Positions 13,633 to 20,504 of a stretch of 20,504 bases of DNA are shown piece by piece. The notes beneath the pieces are model-generated. The model saw only the letters and a list, made by a program, of their open reading frames with translations, ran no database searches and was not told the origin of the DNA. The position numbers and the translations under genes are program-made. The DNA is taken from positions 1 through 20,504 of the forward strand of contig CAZXVW010000060.1 in assembly GCA_964644025.1 (NCBI GenBank). The letters are read 5' to 3'. The DNA comes from CAZXVW01 sp964644025. Its GTDB lineage: Bacteria; Acidobacteriota; Terriglobia; Bryobacterales; Bryobacteraceae. Position 1 is the first letter of the stretch. Each line of letters starts with the position of its first letter.

Positions 13633-15942
13633 ATGTTCTGGAATCGTTTGCGCGTAGTGGCGGTTTTCCTGCTGGCAACGGCGGTTTCGCTGACCGCCAC
13701 GGTCCCCGCCGTGGCCGCGCTGAAACGGCCCGCTGCGCCGGGGGAGCCGGCGGCGGCCAGGGCCCGGATCGAGGCGGCGCAACGGATTCTCAACCAGTTG
13801 CCCATCCGCTTTGAAGTGAATGAAGGCCAGGTGGACCCCTGCGTGAAATACTACGCCCGGGGCCCGGAACAGATCCTGTACCTGACGCCGGCCGGTGCGG
13901 TGCTGTCGCTGCCGTCCGGGACCTTGAGCATGAGGCTGGCCAGCAGCAATCCCCGCCCCGCGATCGAGGGCCTCGATCTGCTGCCCTCGTGGAGCAGCTA
14001 CCTGATCGGAAACCGTCCCGAGCGATGGCAGCCGCACGTTCGTCATTACCGCCGGGTACGTTATCGGGGGGTGTACCCCGGGATCGATTTGATCTATTAC
14101 GGCAAAGGCCGGCAACTGGAACACGACTTCGTCGTGGCGCCCGGCGGCGATCCGTCTGGCATCCGGATGCGGTTCGAAGGCGCCGGCCGGATAAGCCTAG
14201 GCGCCGATGGTTCCCTGACGCTGGATGTGGGCGGCAGCGAGGTCCGCTTCAGCCGCCCCGTGGCGTACCAGGTGTCCGGCGGGAATAGCTCGCCGGAGCG
14301 GGAACCGGTCGCCAGCGCTTACGTTCGCCTGGGAGAGCGGGAAGTCGGTTTCACGGTGGGTGCCTATGATCCGCGCCGGCCGCTCGTCATCGACCCCGTG
14401 CTCAGTTACTCTACTTACCTGGGCGGCAGCTATTACGACGAAGCCACCGCGGTGACGGTGGATTCGCAAGGCTACATCTGGGTGACCGGCAACACGGAAA
14501 CCCAGGATTTCCCGACGCTGGGCAGGGGCCTGCAAGGCACCGGCGGCGGCGCGCGGAACGTCTTTCTCACCAAGCTGAACCCGTTCGCCACCACCGGAAT
14601 CTCGCTGGTTTATTCCGGGTTCCTGGGTGGTCTCGGTGATGAGGAACCCTCGGCCATTGCGGTCGACGCCGCGGGAAACGTTTACCTGACCGGGACAACG
14701 AAATCGCGTGATTTCCCGGTCACCGACAGCGGCTTCAGAACGGAGTCCGGCAGCACGGATCAGAACGCCTTCGCCATGAAGATCAACGTGGATGTTCCCG
14801 ACACGGCGCCGATTCTGTACGCCACTTACCTGGGCGGAGCCAAGGCCGAGCTGGCTTACGGCGCCACGGTGGACGCGGCGGGACGCATCTACGTCACCGG
14901 CGTCACTGAATCCGAGGATTTCCCCCTGACCGGCGACCCGGTGCAGCCTTCCGGCCGCGGAGGCTGGGACGCATTTCTCTCTATCGTCGACCCGTCGAAG
15001 TCGGGAGCCGATTCGCTGCCGTATTCCACTTACTTCGGAGGCAACTCCACCGATGTCGGCATCTCCGTCGTGCTGGGTGAGGGACAGGAAGTGTACTTCA
15101 GCGGCTACACCATGTCCACCGATTTTCCCGTCACCGGGCCTGCCTACCAGGGGCAACAGCGCGGCCTGGGCGACGTTTTCCTGACCCGGCTGGACCTTTC
15201 CAAATCCGGGCTCGCCGCGCTGACCTACTCTACCTACCTGGGCGGCTCGGATTTCGAGATGCCCTACGGGCTTGTCCGTGATCTCTCGGGTAAGTTCTAC
15301 CTGGCCGGCTATACCTTGTCGGAAGATTTTCCGATCGTCGGGCCCGCCGTCCAGACCGCCAACGCGGGCAACGCGGACGCCTTCATCGCTGTCTTGGACC
15401 TTGCCATTCCAGGCATCGGATCGCTGACCTACTCCACCTACCTGGGCGGCAGCGACGCCGACGTGCCCTCGGGCGTGGCGGTGGATTCCACGGGCAGCGT
15501 GGTGCTGGCCGGCTACACGACGTCGGCGGACTTCCCGGTTCAGGGAGACCAGCTCCAGGCATCCTACAGCGGGCTCGTTGATGGTTTCTTCGCCCGGGTG
15601 GACCCGGCGAAACCCGGCCCCCAGGGACTCGTGTGCTCGTCGTATTTCGGCGGGGATCTCATGGACCTGCCCAACGCCTTCGCCGTAGATCCGCTGGACA
15701 ATCTTTACCTGGTGGGCGTCACTCGATCCCTGGGACTCCCGGTGACCGGCAATGCATTTCAGAGCGGGCGTCCCGGCGCATTCAGCGCTTTCATCACCAA
15801 GCTGGGTCCTTGCGCTTCCGGCGGCACGGAGCTCACCGCCGCCCCGCCGCCCGGGGGTTCCCCGTCCGCGGCCGCCGCCTCGGCCCGGCGCGGCCCCGGG
15901 AATGGCGCCGTCCGGGCTACCGGCCGGCCCCGCGGACGCTAG
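13633..15942 (+). CDS. Secreted SBBP seven-repeat beta-propeller protein
   Basis: This is a 769-residue protein with a Sec signal (MFWNRLRVVAVFLLATAVSLTATVPAVAA). Residues 55-250 are the N-terminal domain usual in this family: FEVNEGQVDPCVKYYARG at 60-77, then RVRYRGVYPGIDLIYYGKGRQLEHDFVVAPGGDP at 141-174. From residue 257 seven consecutive repeats of 67-70 residues follow, each opening with a YSTYLGG-type strand, then hAVDxxGxhYhTGxTxSxDFP, which are SBBP (beta-propeller) repeats. Seven blades would close a propeller. The last 40 residues are Ala/Pro/Gly/Arg-rich without a recognisable anchor or sorting domain. The function is unknown; binding or cell-surface roles are usual guesses. The ATG was chosen because GCGGGAGG lies eight bases upstream; an open frame begins earlier at a GTG (13570) but would put non-signal sequence first. 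Confidence 0.9.
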   Translation: MFWNRLRVVAVFLLATAVSLTATVPAVAALKRPAAPGEPAAARARIEAAQRILNQLPIRFEVNEGQVDPCVKYYARGPEQILYLTPAGAVLSLPSGTLSMRLASSNPRPAIEGLDLLPSWSSYLIGNRPERWQPHVRHYRRVRYRGVYPGIDLIYYGKGRQLEHDFVVAPGGDPSGIRMRFEGAGRISLGADGSLTLDVGGSEVRFSRPVAYQVSGGNSSPEREPVASAYVRLGEREVGFTVGAYDPRRPLVIDPVLSYSTYLGGSYYDEATAVTVDSQGYIWVTGNTETQDFPTLGRGLQGTGGGARNVFLTKLNPFATTGISLVYSGFLGGLGDEEPSAIAVDAAGNVYLTGTTKSRDFPVTDSGFRTESGSTDQNAFAMKINVDVPDTAPILYATYLGGAKAELAYGATVDAAGRIYVTGVTESEDFPLTGDPVQPSGRGGWDAFLSIVDPSKSGADSLPYSTYFGGNSTDVGISVVLGEGQEVYFSGYTMSTDFPVTGPAYQGQQRGLGDVFLTRLDLSKSGLAALTYSTYLGGSDFEMPYGLVRDLSGKFYLAGYTLSEDFPIVGPAVQTANAGNADAFIAVLDLAIPGIGSLTYSTYLGGSDADVPSGVAVDSTGSVVLAGYTTSADFPVQGDQLQASYSGLVDGFFARVDPAKPGPQGLVCSSYFGGDLMDLPNAFAVDPLDNLYLVGVTRSLGLPVTGNAFQSGRPGAFSAFITKLGPCASGGTELTAAPPPGGSPSAAAASARRGPGNGAVRATGRPRGR
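14401..15831 (+). repeat. Seven tandem SBBP coding repeats of about 204 bp
   Basis: Repeat units begin at 14401, 14605, 14815, 15016, 15220, 15424 and 15628, giving spacings of 204, 210, 201, 204, 204 and 204 bp. Each begins with codons for (L)xYSTYxGG. Units 5 and 6 are the most alike at the DNA level (ctgacctactc.acctacctgggcggc). This suggests internal duplication, and later divergence in units 2, 4 and 7. Confidence 0.85.
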
Positions 15943-15957
15943 CGGCCTTCCGGCCGC
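15942..15957. terminator. Hairpin between convergent SBBP and carB genes
   Basis: GCGGCC and GGCCGC form a perfect six-pair stem with a TTCC loop, starting on the last base of the SBBP stop codon. A pyrimidine-rich stretch (ctgtctccctttctc) follows on the plus strand. It lies between the ends of two converging genes, where a two-way terminator is expected, but there is no true T-run. Confidence 0.4.
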
Positions 15958-15979
15958 CGGGAGCGGCTGTCTCCCTTTC

Positions 15980-19202
<3,223 letters not shown>

Positions 19203-19210
<8 letters not shown>

Positions 19211-20351
19211 CGCCCGCCGCTGCTCCTCTTCGTTCCTCCATGAGCCGCGTGAACTCGCTGAACAGGTACCGCGAATCGTGCGGGCCCGGCGCCGCCTCCG
19301 GGTGGTACTGGACCGAGAACACCGGGTAGCGGCGGTGGCGGAAGCCTTCCAGCGTCTGGTCGTTCAAATTGATGTGGGTGAGTTCGATCTCGTTGCCGTT
19401 GAGCGAATCCGGGTCAATGGCGAAGCCGTGATTTTGCGAGGTGATTTCCACCTTGTTGCGCGCATAATGCAGCACCGGGTGGTTGGCGCCGTGGTGGCCG
19501 AATTTCAGCTTGAAGCTCTTCGCCCCCAGCGCCAGGCCCAGCACCTGGTGGCCCAGGCAGATGCCGAAGATCGGCCGCTTGCCGATGAGCTTACGCACTT
19601 CGGCGGCCGGGCCGTGCAGCGGTTCCGGATCGCCGGGGCCGTTGGAAAGAAAAATTCCGTCCGGCGCGAGCGCCAGCACGTCTTCGGCCGGAGTCTGTGC
19701 CGGCACCACGGTGACCCGGCAGCCGGCCTGGACCAGCGAGCGGAGGATGTTCCGCTTGATCCCGAAATCATATGCGACGACGTGGTAGCGCACCGGCGCG
19801 GGCAGCGGCACGATCTCGGAAGGCGAGCAGGCCTGCACGGGCTCGCTCCATTCGTACCGCCCGCCGGTGGTCACCTTCGTGGCCAGCTCCTGCCCCGTCA
19901 TCGAGGGGATCCGCCGGGCTTTCTCAACCAGTTCCTCCGGCTCCTGCCGGCCCACCGAGAGCACTCCCCGCATCGCCCCCCGCGTGCGCAGGCGCCGCAC
20001 CAGCGAACGGGTGTCGATGCCGGAGGCGATCGGGATCCCATGTTCGGCCAGGAACCGGTCCGCCGCCTGCTCCGAGCGCCAGTTGCTCGCTACGGGTGAG
20101 AAGTCCCGCACCACCAGGCCTTCAATGTACGGCCGGCCGGATTCGATGTCGGCGAGGTTGGCTCCGTAGTTGCCGATCTGGGGATAGGTCAGCACAACGA
20201 TCTGCCCGCAGTAGGAAGGATCCGTGAAGATTTCCTGGTAACCCGTGATCGCCGTATTGAAAACCACCTCGCCGGAGCACTCTCGTTGCGCACCAAAGGC
20301 GCTGCCCTCGAAGACCGTTCCGTCCTCCAGGGCGAGCATTGCTTTTTCCAA
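19203..20351 (-). CDS. carA: Carbamoyl phosphate synthase small subunit (glutaminase)
   Basis: CarA hydrolyses glutamine and channels ammonia to CarB. From the TTG at 20351 the product is 382 residues, the same length as E. coli CarA. It starts MLALEDGTVFEGSAFGA (after four residues) and shows FNTAITGYQEIFTDPSYCGQIV near 31-53. The class I glutamine amidotransferase domain has SNGPGDP near 236-242, ICLGHQ with nucleophile Cys265, and the His350/Glu352 pair in QYHPEAAPGP. An open frame reaches a further 19 codons to 20408, but those residues do not resemble CarA, and AGGAG lies eight bases before the TTG, so the TTG is preferred. It overlaps carB by 8 bp. No nearby pyrimidine or arginine regulator gene is visible. 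Confidence 0.97.
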
Positions 20352-20404
20352 TCCGAACGCTCCTGTAAGGGAAGGTTGTAACTCATATTGGACCATGCCC
20401 GCTA

Positions 20405-20414
20405 GCACCGGTGC
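20405..20414. other. 10-bp palindrome upstream of carA
   Basis: GCACCGGTGC is a perfect ten-base palindrome 53 bp upstream of the carA TTG. It is next to GCTAGC, another palindrome, at 20401-20406. It could bind a regulator of carAB or of the gene to the right. It could also be chance in GC-rich DNA. Confidence 0.25.
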
Positions 20415-20479
20415 AAACAGCTAAGTAGACCCGGCGGCAGACCCGTCCTGGGCCCGTAATCCGCCCGTAAGGTGGCGCC

Positions 20480-20504
20480 GGGGGTTGAAGGGGGCTTCGA
20501 CTGG
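20480..20504 (+). ncRNA. ssrA: Possible 5' end of a tmRNA (ssrA), cut by the window edge
   Basis: The final bases read GGGG (20481-20484), ten bases (TTGAAGGGGG), then C, TTCGAC (20496-20501) and TGG. The 5' ends of bacterial tmRNAs have this order: a G-rich acceptor strand, about ten bases with TGA in them, then TTCGAC followed by a G-pair, matching E. coli spacing exactly. Only 25 bases are visible and the tag-coding part and 3' half lie outside, so this is suggestive only. I see no clear promoter in 20415-20479. Confidence 0.4.

Noticed and set aside
14401..15831. A CRISPR-like tandem repeat.
   Set aside because: The repeats are about 204 bp, in frame and protein-coding (SBBP), without short identical repeats and unique spacers.

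Overview
This is a high-GC bacterial chromosomal window with fourteen complete protein genes and one gene fragment at the left edge. Most genes are on short intergenic spacers or overlap. The mix suggests a soil-type Acidobacteriota, perhaps near Bryobacterales/Solibacter. It includes an SBBP beta-propeller secreted protein, a DUF6599 protein, an exported DUF362 protein, an exported iron-sulfur aldo/keto reductase, a secreted sulfatase and many TTG starts. That placement is inference from gene content, not from a marker gene.

Layout. 1-279 is the 3' end of an unrecognised gene (+). 282-1796 is nadB (-), divergent from aroB (1861, +), which overlaps menG by 4 bp. Converging on menG is a minus-strand group: a DUF362 Tat protein, then pcm, then a small DUF2103-like protein (3707-5900). 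Divergent from DUF362 is a Tat-signal aldo/keto reductase with two C-terminal 4Fe-4S motifs (6015-7187). It overlaps by 4 bp an exported DUF6599-like protein (7184-8026). Next on the plus strand come an exported TPR-peptidase MA-like metalloprotease (8218), a secreted type I sulfatase (9580), mtnP (11218) overlapping a GT9-like protein (12059), and a large secreted SBBP seven-repeat protein (13633) with a long structured leader. The right end holds carA-carB (minus strand, 8-bp overlap). The last 25 bases look like the 5' end of a tmRNA gene.

How the genes work together. The cytoplasmic genes are core metabolism: NAD (nadB), chorismate (aroB), menaquinone (menG), methylthioadenosine salvage (mtnP), carbamoyl phosphate (carAB) and protein repair (pcm). 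The middle section is mainly envelope or exported proteins of unknown substrate. I found no phage, insertion sequence, CRISPR, toxin-antitoxin or defence genes.

I see no clear novel multi-gene system. The items most worth a second look are: the divergent Tat-exported DUF362 / Fe-S reductase / DUF6599 cluster with overlapping back-to-back -10 boxes; the structured leader of the SBBP gene; nadB without a conventional start codon; the GT9-like protein fused to a helical N-terminus and overlapping mtnP; and the edge tmRNA candidate.
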